From Nonomuraea sp. NEAU-A123 (GTDB lineage Bacteria; Actinomycetota; Actinomycetes; Streptosporangiales; Streptosporangiaceae): a DNA stretch of 64,000 nt. The DNA is taken from assembly GCF_018603905.1 (NCBI RefSeq), contig NZ_JAHFZZ010000017.1:124001-188000 (forward strand), written 5' to 3'. Under the pieces are notes generated by a model, which worked only from the letters and a program-made list of their open reading frames with translations, made no database searches and had not been told where the DNA came from. Made by a program: the position numbers and the translations under genes. This document shows positions 36,038-44,085 of this stretch, piece after piece (position 1 is the stretch's first letter; each line of letters begins with the position of its first letter).

Positions 36038-37033
36038 GTGGGCGTGAACAACGGTGGCGGCCTGGCGTCGCTGGTGCGACTGCCTGGCTACGTCTTCCGG
36101 CCATACCGGGGCCACGCAGATCACGGCGCGATGGTGGCTGTGCGGTTGGGATGTGCGGAGCGGGATGGCATCGACCCCGGGTCGGTTGTGGAAGGGCTCC
36201 CGACAGCAGCCAAGATCGCGGAATCCTGTGCCAAGCTGGACGATCCGTCCGAGAACCAGGTCTTGGTAGAGCACGACGGCGGCGTCGTCGGCTACTCGAC
36301 CATCAGGTGGTGGCAGGAGCGGGACGGGACGTGGTTGTACCTGCACCGTGGCTATCTGCTGCCCGAGCATCGCGGCCAGGGCGTCGGCTCAGCCATGCTC
36401 ACCTGGGCCGAAAGCCGTATCCGCCAGCTCGTGCGGCAGCAGGGAACCGCACAGACGGCCGTGTTCGGCGCGAATGCCATGGCCTCCGAAAGGGAAGCGA
36501 CGGCGTTGCTGCTCGACACCGGCTATCGGCGTGTCTTCAGCCTGGTAGAGCTGGAACTGGCCGATCTCCGACGGCTGCCCGACCGCGGTCAGTTGCCGGC
36601 TGGCGTCCGCATCGGCGCCGTCGAGCCGAGCAGTTACCGCCCGGCATGGAAGACAGTCGTTGATTCGTATGCGAATGCCGCCTTCACCCAGAAGTGGACT
36701 TTCGACAGCTTCCTCGCCACGGCAGACCCGACCTGCTGGCGGGCCGCTTGGGACGGGGAGCAGATGGCCGGCGTTGCTCTGTGCTCCATCCGTCGGCAAG
36801 ACCGCACCGTGGGCGAAGTCGAAGAACTCAGCGTGCGGGCAGAGTCGAGGCGTCTAGGACTTGGGCGGGCCCTGCTGCTGGCTGGGTTGCGATGCCTCAG
36901 CGAGCACGGCGCAGTAACCGCCCGCTTGTACACCGGGACGGCGAATCCGCACCGGTCCTACGACCTGTACGAGGGCGTAGGGTTCCGGCGCAAGAACGAG
37001 TACGTGCGCTACCGCAAGCCGATCACCGACTGA
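36038..37033 (+). CDS. Tandem GNAT acetyltransferase
   Basis: A 331-residue protein with two GNAT domains. The first (about 20-175) has the acetyl-CoA-binding loop YLLPEHRGQGVGSAML; the second (about 195-325) has LSVRAESRRLGLGRALL and ends with the usual YEGVGFRRKNEYVRY strand. Two-domain GNATs include mycothiol synthase, but the similarity here is to the general class only, so the acceptor is unknown. GTG 36038 follows ACGGAAGGA at a suitable distance. No operon partner. An inverted GCCCGT/ACGGGC lies upstream. Confidence 0.85.
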   Translation: MGVNNGGGLASLVRLPGYVFRPYRGHADHGAMVAVRLGCAERDGIDPGSVVEGLPTAAKIAESCAKLDDPSENQVLVEHDGGVVGYSTIRWWQERDGTWLYLHRGYLLPEHRGQGVGSAMLTWAESRIRQLVRQQGTAQTAVFGANAMASEREATALLLDTGYRRVFSLVELELADLRRLPDRGQLPAGVRIGAVEPSSYRPAWKTVVDSYANAAFTQKWTFDSFLATADPTCWRAAWDGEQMAGVALCSIRRQDRTVGEVEELSVRAESRRLGLGRALLLAGLRCLSEHGAVTARLYTGTANPHRSYDLYEGVGFRRKNEYVRYRKPITD

Positions 37034-37481
37034 TCGGACGACCGTAACCGTAACCCCCAAGCGCGTCGACGGTGGTGATTCCCGAAGATCGAACTTAGCT
37101 TGATCGAGCGGACATGCCCTAAGCGGGCGGCGCAAGGGCAGGCCCCACGGTCGGGCCTGATGCGCACGCGGGCGGCGGAACGACTTTGGCCGGGAGCTGC
37201 TTCGGCGCGAGTGATCATGGCCCGCAAGCTTCCGGCGCGTCGGGCAGTCTGTGTACCTGCCCGGTAAAGCACGACGTTGGGGCCATGATCTTCGAGGCTA
37301 GCGCGGGAATCCGCGTCCTCGTTGAAATTTTCACGGCCGCACAGCCGCACAGCACGAGGATGAGGCCTTCTCCCTGCCTGTGACCTCGGCTAACTTGCGC
37401 CCCCCAGTGAAGCTGCCATGGCGCAGGTGGTCGCGTGCCTTTCCGTACTCGGCGGTGCGTGCTTAGCTTCGCTCGTCCACC
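37034..37481. other. Intergenic region without recognisable gene
   Basis: About 450 bp between the GNAT gene and the pectate-lyase-like gene. Short frames exist on both strands but none has coding character, a ribosome site or a known motif. The right end carries the operator-like site described separately. Confidence 0.6.
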
Positions 37482-37495
37482 GGAAAGCGCTTACC
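37482..37495 (+). promoter_or_regulatory. LacI-type operator upstream of pectate-lyase-like gene
   Basis: GGAAAGCGCTTACC is symmetric at 12 of 14 positions around a perfect AAGCGCTT core with central CG, the form bound by LacI-family sugar repressors in actinomycetes. It sits 20 bp before the ATG at 37515, where a bound repressor would block transcription or its start. No lacI gene is adjacent. Confidence 0.55.
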
Positions 37496-37514
37496 AAGCC
37501 CATGGAGACGAAAG

Positions 37515-39083
37515 ATGCGCCTAAAAGCCGTCATCGCGTGCGCCGGCCTGTTAGCCAGCGGACTCGTCGGACTATCACCATCCGCCGCCAATGCCGCGAC
37601 CACCCGCTACGAGGCCGAGACCTCGCCGGCTGTCTGCACCGGCACGATCGACTCCAACTGGGCCGGCTACTCCGGCAGCGGCTTCTGCAACGGCACCAAC
37701 GCCGCGGGCGCGTACGCCCAGTTCACGGTGAACGCCTCGGCGGCGGGCACGGCAACGCTGGGGGTGCGGTTCGCCAACGGCACGACCATCAGCCGTCCCA
37801 CCGGCCTGATCGTCAACGGTACGACCGCGCAGTCGCCGTCGTTCGAAGGCACCGGTACATGGGACACCTGGGTCACCAAGACGTTGACCGTCAACGTGAA
37901 CGCGGGCAGCAACACGATCCGGTTCAACCCCACCGGCAGCACTGGCCTGCCGAACATCGACTACATCGACTTCACCTCAGGCACCACACAGCCCCCGGGC
38001 GACACCCTGTACGCATCACCGAACGGCAGCGCGAGCGCACCCGGAACGGAGTCGAGCCCCACCACACTCGCTTCGGCGATCACCCGCATCACCGCCGGCG
38101 GGACGATCTACGCGCGTGGCGGGACCTACAACCTCGCGCAGACGGTCACCATCGCGCCAGGCAACAACGGCACCTCCAGCGCCCGCAAGAACCTGTCCGC
38201 CTACCCAGGTGAGACCCCAGTACTGAACTTCTCGGCCATGACCGAGGACTCGGCGAACCGCGGGCTCGCCCTGAACGGGTCGTTCTGGCACCTGTACGGC
38301 ATCGTCGTTGAGCATGCCGGTGACAACGGCATCTTCGTCGGCGGCAGCAACAACATCATCGAGCGCACGGTGACACGCTTCAACCGAGACTCAGGACTGC
38401 AGATCTCCCGGATCGCCTCTGACACCCCCCACGACCAGTGGCCATCCAACAACCTCGTCCTGAGCGCCGAGTCGCACGACAACGCCGACTCAGACGGCGA
38501 GGACGCCGACGGCTTCGCCGCGAAGCTCACCTCCGGCCCCGGGAACGTCTTCCGCTACGCCGTCTCCCACAACAACATCGACGACGGCTGGGACCTCTAC
38601 ACCAAGACGGATACGGGCCCCATCGGCCCAGTGACCATCGAGGACTCCCTCTCGTACGGCAACGGCACCCTCAGCAACGGCACCCAGAACGGGAACGGTG
38701 ACCGCAACGGCTACAAGCTCGGCGGTGAGGACATCGGGGTCAACCACGTCATCCGGCGCAACATCGCCTACCACAACGGCAAGCACGGGTTCACCTACAA
38801 CCGGAACCTCGGCACGATGTCGATATCGGACAACGTCAGCATCGACAACACCGAGCGCAACTACTCGTTCGACGGCGGCACCTCGGTCTTCCGGAACAAC
38901 GTCTCATGCCGCAGCAGCAGCGGCACGAACGACCGGATCGTTGGCGACGCCGACAGCTCGAACCAGTTCTGGTCCGGCTCGAACGGGTCCCGATGCTCCT
39001 CCTACACCGGCGCCCTGCACTGGTCCTTCGCCGCGGACGGCCGCCTCGTCGTGACCTTCGGGGGTAGCCCGGCAACGCCGTAG
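37515..39083 (+). CDS. Secreted pectate lyase-like enzyme (PL9 type) with N-terminal CBM
   Basis: A 522-residue exported protein. Signal peptide to about residue 27 (LSPSAANAA). Residues about 30-155 form a CBM6/35-like beta-sandwich (TRYEAETSPAV, GSGFCNGTNAAGAYAQFTV, NIDYIDFTSG). After a short Pro/Gly linker, residues about 165-480 are a right-handed parallel beta-helix: LYASPNGSASAPGTESSP, SFWHLYGIVVEHAGDNGIF, then ESHDNADSDGEDADGF and HNNIDDGWDLYTKTD, which are hallmark segments of PL9 pectate lyases (Asp-rich calcium site). It would cleave polygalacturonate by beta-elimination outside the cell. GGAG lies 8 nt before the ATG. Confidence 0.85.
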   Translation: MRLKAVIACAGLLASGLVGLSPSAANAATTRYEAETSPAVCTGTIDSNWAGYSGSGFCNGTNAAGAYAQFTVNASAAGTATLGVRFANGTTISRPTGLIVNGTTAQSPSFEGTGTWDTWVTKTLTVNVNAGSNTIRFNPTGSTGLPNIDYIDFTSGTTQPPGDTLYASPNGSASAPGTESSPTTLASAITRITAGGTIYARGGTYNLAQTVTIAPGNNGTSSARKNLSAYPGETPVLNFSAMTEDSANRGLALNGSFWHLYGIVVEHAGDNGIFVGGSNNIIERTVTRFNRDSGLQISRIASDTPHDQWPSNNLVLSAESHDNADSDGEDADGFAAKLTSGPGNVFRYAVSHNNIDDGWDLYTKTDTGPIGPVTIEDSLSYGNGTLSNGTQNGNGDRNGYKLGGEDIGVNHVIRRNIAYHNGKHGFTYNRNLGTMSISDNVSIDNTERNYSFDGGTSVFRNNVSCRSSSGTNDRIVGDADSSNQFWSGSNGSRCSSYTGALHWSFAADGRLVVTFGGSPATP

Positions 39084-39331
39084 CCGACCCCGTCGCACAG
39101 CGTGTCGCCCCCGGCCAGCACCCCTAGCCCGACCATGCCGCCGAGCCCGCCGATTTCGAGGACGGTAACGCGATCGGCCGGGCCATGGTCGGGGGCGAGC
39201 ACGGAAATTGGCGTACGTCACAAGGGCGTGTGAGTCGCCGGACGGCGCCGCATCTACTGCCCAGGGGTACGGCTGGCACTACCTCGAAGCTCCAGTGCAC
39301 GGACCGATCAAGGGCGCCGTCCACCGACATT
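39084..39331. other. Intergenic region; start of duplicated serine-hydrolase leader
   Basis: No gene supported. From about 39250 the DNA matches the leader of the serine hydrolase at 48.9 kb (shared CATCTACT, GCTCCAGTGCACGG, CCGTCCA.CGACAT), so this is the upstream part of the duplicated unit and probably holds its promoter (CACTACCT here, TATACCT in the other copy). Confidence 0.6.
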
Positions 39332-39367
39332 CTTGGTGATGTCCGAAGCGGACGACCCCTCACCAAG
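39332..39367 (+). promoter_or_regulatory. Leader hairpin, copy 1
   Basis: CTTGGTGA (39332-39339) pairs with TCACCAAG (39360-39367); inside, GTCCG/CGGAC form a second stem around loop AAG, with a one-sided ACCCC bulge. The same structure, with changes confined mainly to loop and bulge, occurs at 48976-49011 before the intact paralogue. It ends 5 nt before the GGAG ribosome site of the truncated gene. Confidence 0.65.
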
Positions 39368-39384
39368 AATCTGGAGCGTTTCCC

Positions 39385-39687
39385 ATGTCGCGTACCTCTT
39401 CTGAGTCGAAGTCTCCCCGGCGTGTGCGGGTTCTGGCGGCGGTGGCGCTGACGGCGCTGACAGGGCTGGTGGTGGCGGAGACGGCGGCGGCGACCGCGAG
39501 TGTCGTGCAGAACCGGACGGCTTGGGATGAGGACCTGCCCGCCGAGTTGGCGGAGGTGCGTGATGAGCTGAAGCGCAACCACCGGCCCGACGCGGTGCAG
39601 AAGAGTCTGGACGCGTTGGTGGCGAAGGACGGGTTCCCGGCGGCGCTGGCCGCGGTGCTGGATGACCTGGTCTGGATGGCTCGGTGA
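39385..39687 (+). pseudogene. Truncated paralogue of the serine hydrolase at 49 kb
   Basis: The 100-codon frame is nearly identical to the first 90 residues of the serine hydrolase at 49031: SRTSSESKSPRRVRVLAA, signal peptide, then ELKRNHRPDAVQKSLDALVA and FPAALAAV. It then loses similarity (DDLVWMAR) and stops before the SxxK catalytic motif. Signal, leader hairpin and ribosome site survive, so a short secreted peptide could still be made, but the enzyme is gone. Confidence 0.85.
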
Positions 39688-39782
39688 GTCCGACGACGCT
39701 CTCCTGATCCGATCTTGTCGAGCTCGTCGATGCCGATGTACACGTTGTGGTCCGGCTGGAGGCGGCAAGAGACGAGAGGTCA

Positions 39783-40343
39783 TTACCTCTGTCTCGGTGA
39801 AATCCTCCGTGCCTTGACCCGCTGGTAGTGTCTGGCTGCCTTGGCCCGGTTGCCGCAGCCCTCCTTCGTGCACCAGTGGCGCAGATGGCGACGGTCGAGG
39901 AAGAGCCAGCCGCAGTTGTCGGCCTGACAGATGGACACCGACCGCAGATCGGGCGAGGCGAGCAGTTCGGTGCCCTGCCGGGCGATCGTCCACACCACCA
40001 GGTCGGGAGAGCCCTCGTCGTCCCAGCCCCACGCCAGGTCGGGGGTCAGCCGCGCATGACTCATCGCCATCCGCAGGTGCGCGTTGACCGTGTCCAGGTC
40101 CCCGGGGTCGGGGGAGTGCTCATTCATGGCGGCCAGGAAGGAGCGGAACAGCATCTCGCGTAGTTCCCGGGCCGCGGCCAGTGTGGCCTGCGTGCCGGCG
40201 GGCACCGGGATTCCCGCCTGCTCCGCCCAGTCCGCGAGGTCCTGAGGGGTCTGCAGATGGTCGTACGGCTCCGGCCCGGTGTGCCAGCTGACCGTGTTGG
40301 CGAAGTCGAGCGGAAGCGAACCCCCGACGAACATGAACGGCAT
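39783..40343 (-). CDS. CGNR zinc-finger (ABATE-domain) regulator
   Basis: A 186-residue protein of the ABATE/CGNR family. The N-terminal domain (FVGGSLPLDFANTVSWH ... LREMLFRSF) is the ABATE region, and the C-terminal zinc finger is ICQADNCGWLFLDRRHLRHWC then GCGNRAKAARHYQR, with the four Cys ligands intact. These are putative stress-responsive transcription factors. The start ATG 40343 lies only 6 nt after TATAGT on the minus strand, so the mRNA is probably leaderless. It is divergent from an MFS gene across a shared 10-bp inverted repeat, and probably controls it. Confidence 0.88.
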   Translation of the reverse strand: MPFMFVGGSLPLDFANTVSWHTGPEPYDHLQTPQDLADWAEQAGIPVPAGTQATLAAARELREMLFRSFLAAMNEHSPDPGDLDTVNAHLRMAMSHARLTPDLAWGWDDEGSPDLVVWTIARQGTELLASPDLRSVSICQADNCGWLFLDRRHLRHWCTKEGCGNRAKAARHYQRVKARRISPRQR

Positions 40344-40359
40344 GCTCTAACTATAAGAG

Positions 40360-40395
40360 TTGACACAAGGGGTTAGAAGGCTTATTTCTAACCCC
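40360..40395 (+). promoter_or_regulatory. Promoter with perfect 10-bp inverted repeat between CGNR and MFS genes
   Basis: TTGACA (40360-40365) is followed 17 bp later by TATTTC (40383-40388), placing the start point at about the GTG 40396. Overlapping this, GGGGTTAGAA (40369-40378) and TTCTAACCCC (40386-40395) are perfect 10-bp inverted arms with a 7-bp spacer. The left arm also covers the expected -35 of the CGNR gene, so one bound protein could control both directions. Confidence 0.75.
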
Positions 40396-41652
40396 GTGAT
40401 ACTCCTTAAGAGGGTAGAAGATCGCGATTTCGGATCGCTGTGGGCCGCGCAGTCCATCTCCCAGGTGGGATCCCAGATCACCACCGTGGCGCTGCCGCTG
40501 ACCGCCGTCGCGCTGTTTGACGCCGGCCCCGCTCAGATGGGCTTGCTGAACGCCGCCGGCTACCTACCCGCTCTCCTGCTCACCCTGCTCGCGGGCGTGT
40601 GGATCGACCGCAGCCGTCGCCGGCCGCTGCTCCTCGGAGCCGACCTGGGGCGAGCGGTCGCGATCGGCCTGATCCCGGTCACCGCCCTGGCCGGGGCGTT
40701 GGGGATCGAGGGCCTCTACCTGATCGTCCTGGTGAGCGGGGCGCTGACCGTGCTGTTCGACACCGCCTACCACGCCTACGTGCCCACGCTCGTGCCAGGC
40801 CAGAATCTGATGCGGGCCAACAGCCGCCTGCAGTTCAGCGCCTCGCTCGCCCAACTGGCCGGGCCGGGGCTGGGCGGTCTGCTGATCCAGGTGTTCAGCG
40901 CGCCCGTCGCGCTCGTCTTCGACGCGCTGTCCTTCCTGCTCTCGGCGCTGTTCCTGGTCCGCATCCGGCACCGCGAGCCGATCCCGGAGCCCGGCGGCCG
41001 CCGGCGGATCCGGCAGGAGATCGCCGAAGGGCTGCGCGCGACCTTCGGCAACCGCCACGTCCGGCCCGTCGCCCTGGAGGCGGCCACGTTCAACTTCTTC
41101 GGCCAGTTCATCGCCGCCCTCTACGTCCTGTACGCCGTGCACGACCTGGGGCTGTCCGCCGGAATCATCGGCGCCATCGCCTCGGCGGCAGCGGCGGGCG
41201 CCGTGCTGGGCGCACTTGCCGCACAGCCGTTGGTGCGCAGGCTCGGCTTCGGCCCCGCACTCATCGCGACCATGGTGGTCGCTTCCACGCCGCTCATCGC
41301 CATCCCCCTGGCGACCGGCCCGGCCAGCCCGATCGTGCTGGCCGTCGCCTACTTCGTGGAGGGGTTCGGCATCGCGGTGTCGGCCTCACAGGCGGTCACG
41401 CTGCGGCAGGTCGCCGTGCCCGCCGCCGTGGTCGGGCGGGCCAACGCCGCCTACCGCACGCTGTCGTTCGGCGTGCTCCCGCTTGGAGCCCTGGCCGGCG
41501 GCCTGCTGGGCGACCTGATCGGCCTGCGCCCGGCACTGCTGGCGGGAGGCATCGGGCTCGCGCTGGCACCCGTGTGGGTGCTGCTGTCGCCCGTACGCCA
41601 CCTGCGCACCGCCGAGGACGCCCGTCCTCGCGAGGCCGAGGCCAGTGCCTGA
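40396..41652 (+). CDS. MFS efflux transporter (DHA3, 12 TM)
   Basis: A 418-residue DHA3-type transporter of the macrolide-efflux group: FGSLWAAQSISQVGSQITTVALPLTAV, LLAGVWIDRSRRRPLLLGADLGRA and twelve hydrophobic segments. GTG 40396 directly follows the inverted repeat, without a ribosome site, so translation is probably leaderless; the frame from TTG 40360 would use the -35 box as a start and is rejected. It is the likely target of the divergent CGNR regulator. Export of a drug-like compound is inferred from the family. Confidence 0.88.
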   Translation: MILLKRVEDRDFGSLWAAQSISQVGSQITTVALPLTAVALFDAGPAQMGLLNAAGYLPALLLTLLAGVWIDRSRRRPLLLGADLGRAVAIGLIPVTALAGALGIEGLYLIVLVSGALTVLFDTAYHAYVPTLVPGQNLMRANSRLQFSASLAQLAGPGLGGLLIQVFSAPVALVFDALSFLLSALFLVRIRHREPIPEPGGRRRIRQEIAEGLRATFGNRHVRPVALEAATFNFFGQFIAALYVLYAVHDLGLSAGIIGAIASAAAAGAVLGALAAQPLVRRLGFGPALIATMVVASTPLIAIPLATGPASPIVLAVAYFVEGFGIAVSASQAVTLRQVAVPAAVVGRANAAYRTLSFGVLPLGALAGGLLGDLIGLRPALLAGGIGLALAPVWVLLSPVRHLRTAEDARPREAEASA

Positions 41653-41741
41653 ACGCATCGTCATCGGCGCCCATGAAGGGCCCACTGCCAGGCGAAAGAG
41701 AGACGTCGTCTGGGCCGGCCTCGGGGCTCTCCAGTCGACGG

Positions 41742-42116
41742 TCAGATGGTCGGTCCGGCGTCGTGGGCGAGCAGCGCGATCTGGGTGCGGTTGTTGAGGG
41801 CGAGCTTGGCGAGTATCGACGACACGTGGGCTTTGACGGTGGCCACGCTCATGAACAGCTCGTCGCTGATCTGCGCGTTGGACCTGCCCCGGCCCACTGC
41901 CACGGCGACCTCCCGTTCCCGTTCGCTGAGCCTGGCCAGCTGGGTCCGGGCGTTGCGCTGCCGGGCGTCCGCACCGGTGGTGCCGACATGGGCGATGAGC
42001 CGGCGGGTGATCGCCGGCGACAGGATCGGGTCGCCGGCCGCGACGCGGGATATCGCACGCAGGATCTCGGTGGGCCGGGTGTCCTTGAGCAGGAACCCGC
42101 TGGCACCGGCGCGTAA
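41742..42116 (-). pseudogene. NarL/LuxR response regulator, C-terminal half only
   Basis: On the minus strand an uninterrupted frame reads LRAGASGFLLKDTRPTEILR, the end of a receiver domain, then LSEREREVAVAVGRGRSNA followed by QISDELFMSVATVKAHVSS and ILAKLALNNRTQIALLAHD, a complete LuxR-type helix-turn-helix, and stops at 41742. The first about 95 residues, including the phosphorylated Asp, are missing, and similarity ends abruptly at about 42116. No start codon or partner kinase. Confidence 0.85.
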
Positions 42117-42355
42117 CCATTGTGTTCACGATCGGCGGCGGGACGGCGAATCTCCACTACGCGTTCTTTGCGACTGTGGAAGTCGTGTGTATGTTGCTCA
42201 TTATCCGGTATGCGTGGAAGTGGCCCCGTCCTCAGGATGCCAGTGCCTGAGTCCGCCTTGTCGTGGCTCTCGCCCGTACCGGCTCCTCAGTCACGCCCAC
42301 ATGGGACTACCGTTCGTCCTGCTCCTCGTGTTCGCGAGGTGCGTCTTCGGCGTAG
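42117..42355. other. Non-coding stretch between gene fragments
   Basis: About 240 bp of unrecognised sequence between the response-regulator fragment and the TPR fragment. Base composition is lower in GC (for example GTTCTTTGCGACTG) and no frame has coding character. Confidence 0.5.
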
Positions 42356-42538
42356 GCCTCACCACCGAAGCGCGCCAGGAGTCTTGGGTACCTCGCCGAG
42401 GCACTCAGAACGCCCGCAGCCCAGGACGAGGCCAACCGGTACCGCAGGGAGGCCCTTTCCCTCCTCGTCGACTTCCCCGACAGCAGGTCCACGTCCCTCA
42501 GGGCCCGGCTAAGTGCTGCGCTGGTGTTCTGCCGGTGA
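42356..42538 (+). pseudogene. 3' end of a TPR-type regulator gene
   Basis: A frame open between stops at 42353 and 42536 reads SLGYLAEALRTPAAQDEANR then YRREALSLLVDFPDS and ends LRARLSAALVFCR. This looks like the last helices of a TPR-containing actinomycete regulator. There is no start codon or upstream part. Assignment rests on composition and pattern, so it is tentative. Confidence 0.45.
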
Positions 42539-42547
42539 CGCGAGGAA

Positions 42548-42599
42548 GCTCCTGGTAGACGGGTTGATCACCACAATCCACACCGTCGCAACCAGGAGC
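42548..42599. repeat. Inverted repeat, possible mobile-element end
   Basis: GCTCCTGGT (42548-42556) is perfectly inverted at 42591-42599 (ACCAGGAGC) with 34 bp between. It lies 10 bp after the TPR fragment stop, at a junction between unrelated remnants, so it may be the end of a lost insertion sequence or a terminator. No transposase frame is attached to it. Confidence 0.4.
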
Positions 42600-42731
42600 C
42601 TCGAGTGCTGTTCCATTGTGCCGCCGTCGATCCAGGGCCGGCAACGGCCGCCATGAGCGCCCTCGGCCCTCCGCTGACGACACCTACCCACAGCCACCGC
42701 CCGTCGGCTGGAAAATCGCCGCGAGGACGCC

Positions 42732-43061
42732 ATGCACTGGTATCGCCAGGCCGCCAAAAGTGGCCACACCGACGCCATGTTCTGGCTGCGTGGGCTGACC
42801 TACCTGGGGGCAACGTCGAGGAAGGCGCGAACCGGTTCCGCAGAGCAGCCAAAGCAGGGCACGTCGATTCGGCGCACGAACTCGGCGTGTTGGCCTATGA
42901 ATGCGGCGACACTGACGAGGCGGCGGAGTGGTACCGCGTAGCCGCCGACGCCGACACTCCCACGCCATGCTGAACCTCGGCTTCCTCCTCTTCGAGCAGG
43001 GCCGCTCCGAGGAGGCCGAAGCCTGCTATCGCCAGGCAGTCGACAGCGGCGACACCGCCAG
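42732..43061 (+). pseudogene. Sel1/TPR-repeat protein broken by two frameshifts
   Basis: Three consecutive frames give pieces of one repeat protein: MHWYRQAAKSGHTDAMFWLR, then EGANRFRRAAKAGHVDSAHE with ECGDTDEAAEWYRVAADA, then HAMLNLGFLLFEQGRSEEAE with ACYRQAVDSGD. Each piece has the A-x-x-G-x-x-x-A-x-x-x-L-G spacing of Sel1-like repeats. The frame changes fall near 42800 and 42950. Similarity stops at about 43061, where an IS110 fragment begins on the other strand. Confidence 0.7.
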
Positions 43062-43260
43062 CAAGGCGGGCCATCTGGGCCAGCGTCTTGAGGTCACGTC
43101 GGCCGTCGATCAGCGCCTGCAGCATCTCGCGGCCGAAGATGTCGCTGATCATGCTGGACAGTTTGATCTGCGTGTCTTCCAGTGGTTTCTCCACGCGCTG
43201 CTTTTCGCGGGTGCGTTCGCGGACCAGGCTGCGTCGGTAGCGGGTCAGGTCGCGAGCGGC
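43062..43260 (-). pseudogene. IS110-family transposase fragment
   Basis: On the minus strand, without start or stop: RDLTRYRRSLVRERTREKQR, then VEKPLEDTQIKLSSMISDIF and GREMLQALIDGRRDLKTLAQ. This is the coiled-coil-like middle part of IS110 transposases, between the DEDD catalytic and serine-containing C-terminal parts, both of which are absent. The segment is about 66 codons out of a usual 350-400. It marks a former insertion in this area. Confidence 0.75.
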
Positions 43261-43262
43261 GA

Positions 43263-43328
43263 CACCCGGCGGGCCTGGTCGCAGGCGAGGGTCAGGCCGG
43301 TGGGGCCGGAGCCGACGACGCGGACGGG
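43263..43328 (-). pseudogene. FAD-dependent monooxygenase N-terminal fragment
   Basis: Minus-strand frame reads VRVVGSGPTGLTLACDQARR, the FAD-binding GxGxxG motif of aromatic/flavin monooxygenases, then runs straight into the IS110 fragment. Only about 20 codons remain. It lies in a different frame across the 3' end of the TetR gene and was probably the gene once controlled by that TetR. Confidence 0.65.
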
Positions 43329-43999
43329 GCCCCAGGCACCCCCAGTAGCGGCAGCCACACCTCGTCCACGATCTCGACGATCGACTCGTCCGACACCGAG
43401 CGCATCGTTATGAACATGTCGTGGCGAAACAGGTCCAACGGCAGGTTCACCACGCGGGACGAACGCGGCACGTCGGGCAGCTCGCCGCGCTCGACCGCGC
43501 GGGCGACGATTGTCTCGAAGGCGGTCGCCTGGCCCGGCGGTAGGAGGGTGTCGCGTAGCTCGCTGAGGCTGGTACCGGTGTCGCGGAAGTAGTCCGCCAA
43601 CTGCACGCTCATCAACGTGATCATGCCTGCGCGGTCGGCGTCGGCGTTGTGCAGGAAGCCGATCGCGTCATCGCGGAGGCTGCCGGTGTCGGGCACCGCG
43701 ATCGGCTGCCAGAACTTGGTGAGAGTGGCCAGCAGTAGGTCGTCGCGCTGCGGCCAGCGCCGGTAGAGCACAGGACGACTCGTGCCGACGCGGGTGGCGA
43801 CCGCTTCGTAGGTGAAGCCGTGATATCCGTGCTCGACCAGCACGTCCCACGCGGCGTCGAGGATCGCGTCCTCGAGTCTGGGCCCGCGTCGACGGGATGC
43901 GCCGCTGTCGCGGGTCGTGCCGCCGTCGGCACGACGTTTCGCCGTCTGCGCCCCAATCGTCCCGCGCTCACCCGCGATCCGCTCGTGCTTACGATTCAC
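43292..43999 (-). CDS. TetR-family regulator (altered C-terminus)
   Basis: A 235-residue TetR protein. A basic N-terminal tail of about 40 residues precedes the helix-turn-helix LEDAILDAAWDVLVEHGYHG then FTYEAVATRVGTSRPVLYRRWPQRDDLL. The body resembles TetR regulators with a large C-terminal ligand domain (up to VDEVWLPLLGV). The last residues (PGAPSASSAPAPPA) are read in the wrong frame from a flavin-monooxygenase remnant, so the natural stop has been lost. The start could be later than 43999. It is divergent from the P450 gene with a palindrome between them. Confidence 0.85.
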   Translation of the reverse strand: MNRKHERIAGERGTIGAQTAKRRADGGTTRDSGASRRRGPRLEDAILDAAWDVLVEHGYHGFTYEAVATRVGTSRPVLYRRWPQRDDLLLATLTKFWQPIAVPDTGSLRDDAIGFLHNADADRAGMITLMSVQLADYFRDTGTSLSELRDTLLPPGQATAFETIVARAVERGELPDVPRSSRVVNLPLDLFRHDMFITMRSVSDESIVEIVDEVWLPLLGVPGAPSASSAPAPPA

Positions 44000-44021
44000 T
44001 TGCGTATCTTATCGCGGTGAC

Positions 44022-44039
44022 TTACGGTGTCCACCGTTA
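44022..44039. promoter_or_regulatory. TetR operator between tetR and P450
   Basis: ACGGTG-TC-CACCGT (44024-44037) is perfectly symmetric, with one further matched outer pair. On the minus strand it contains TGGACA, 16 bp from TAAGAT, a plausible promoter for tetR; on the plus strand it lies within the expected P450 promoter. A bound repressor could shut both. Confidence 0.65.
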
Positions 44040-44085
44040 GATACAGCCCCGTACTCTAAAACCCCTTCGAGAACAGGACGTGCTG

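Noticed and set aside
39002..39202. Minus-strand frame with LEIGGLGGMVGLGVLAGG as a gene fragment
   Set aside because: Overlaps the end of the PL9-like gene, has no start signal, and the glycine-rich pattern is too generic to assign.
42605..42973. A complete 122-residue protein in this frame
   Set aside because: Only the last half resembles a Sel1 repeat and the flanking repeat pieces are in the other two frames, so it is part of a frameshifted relic.
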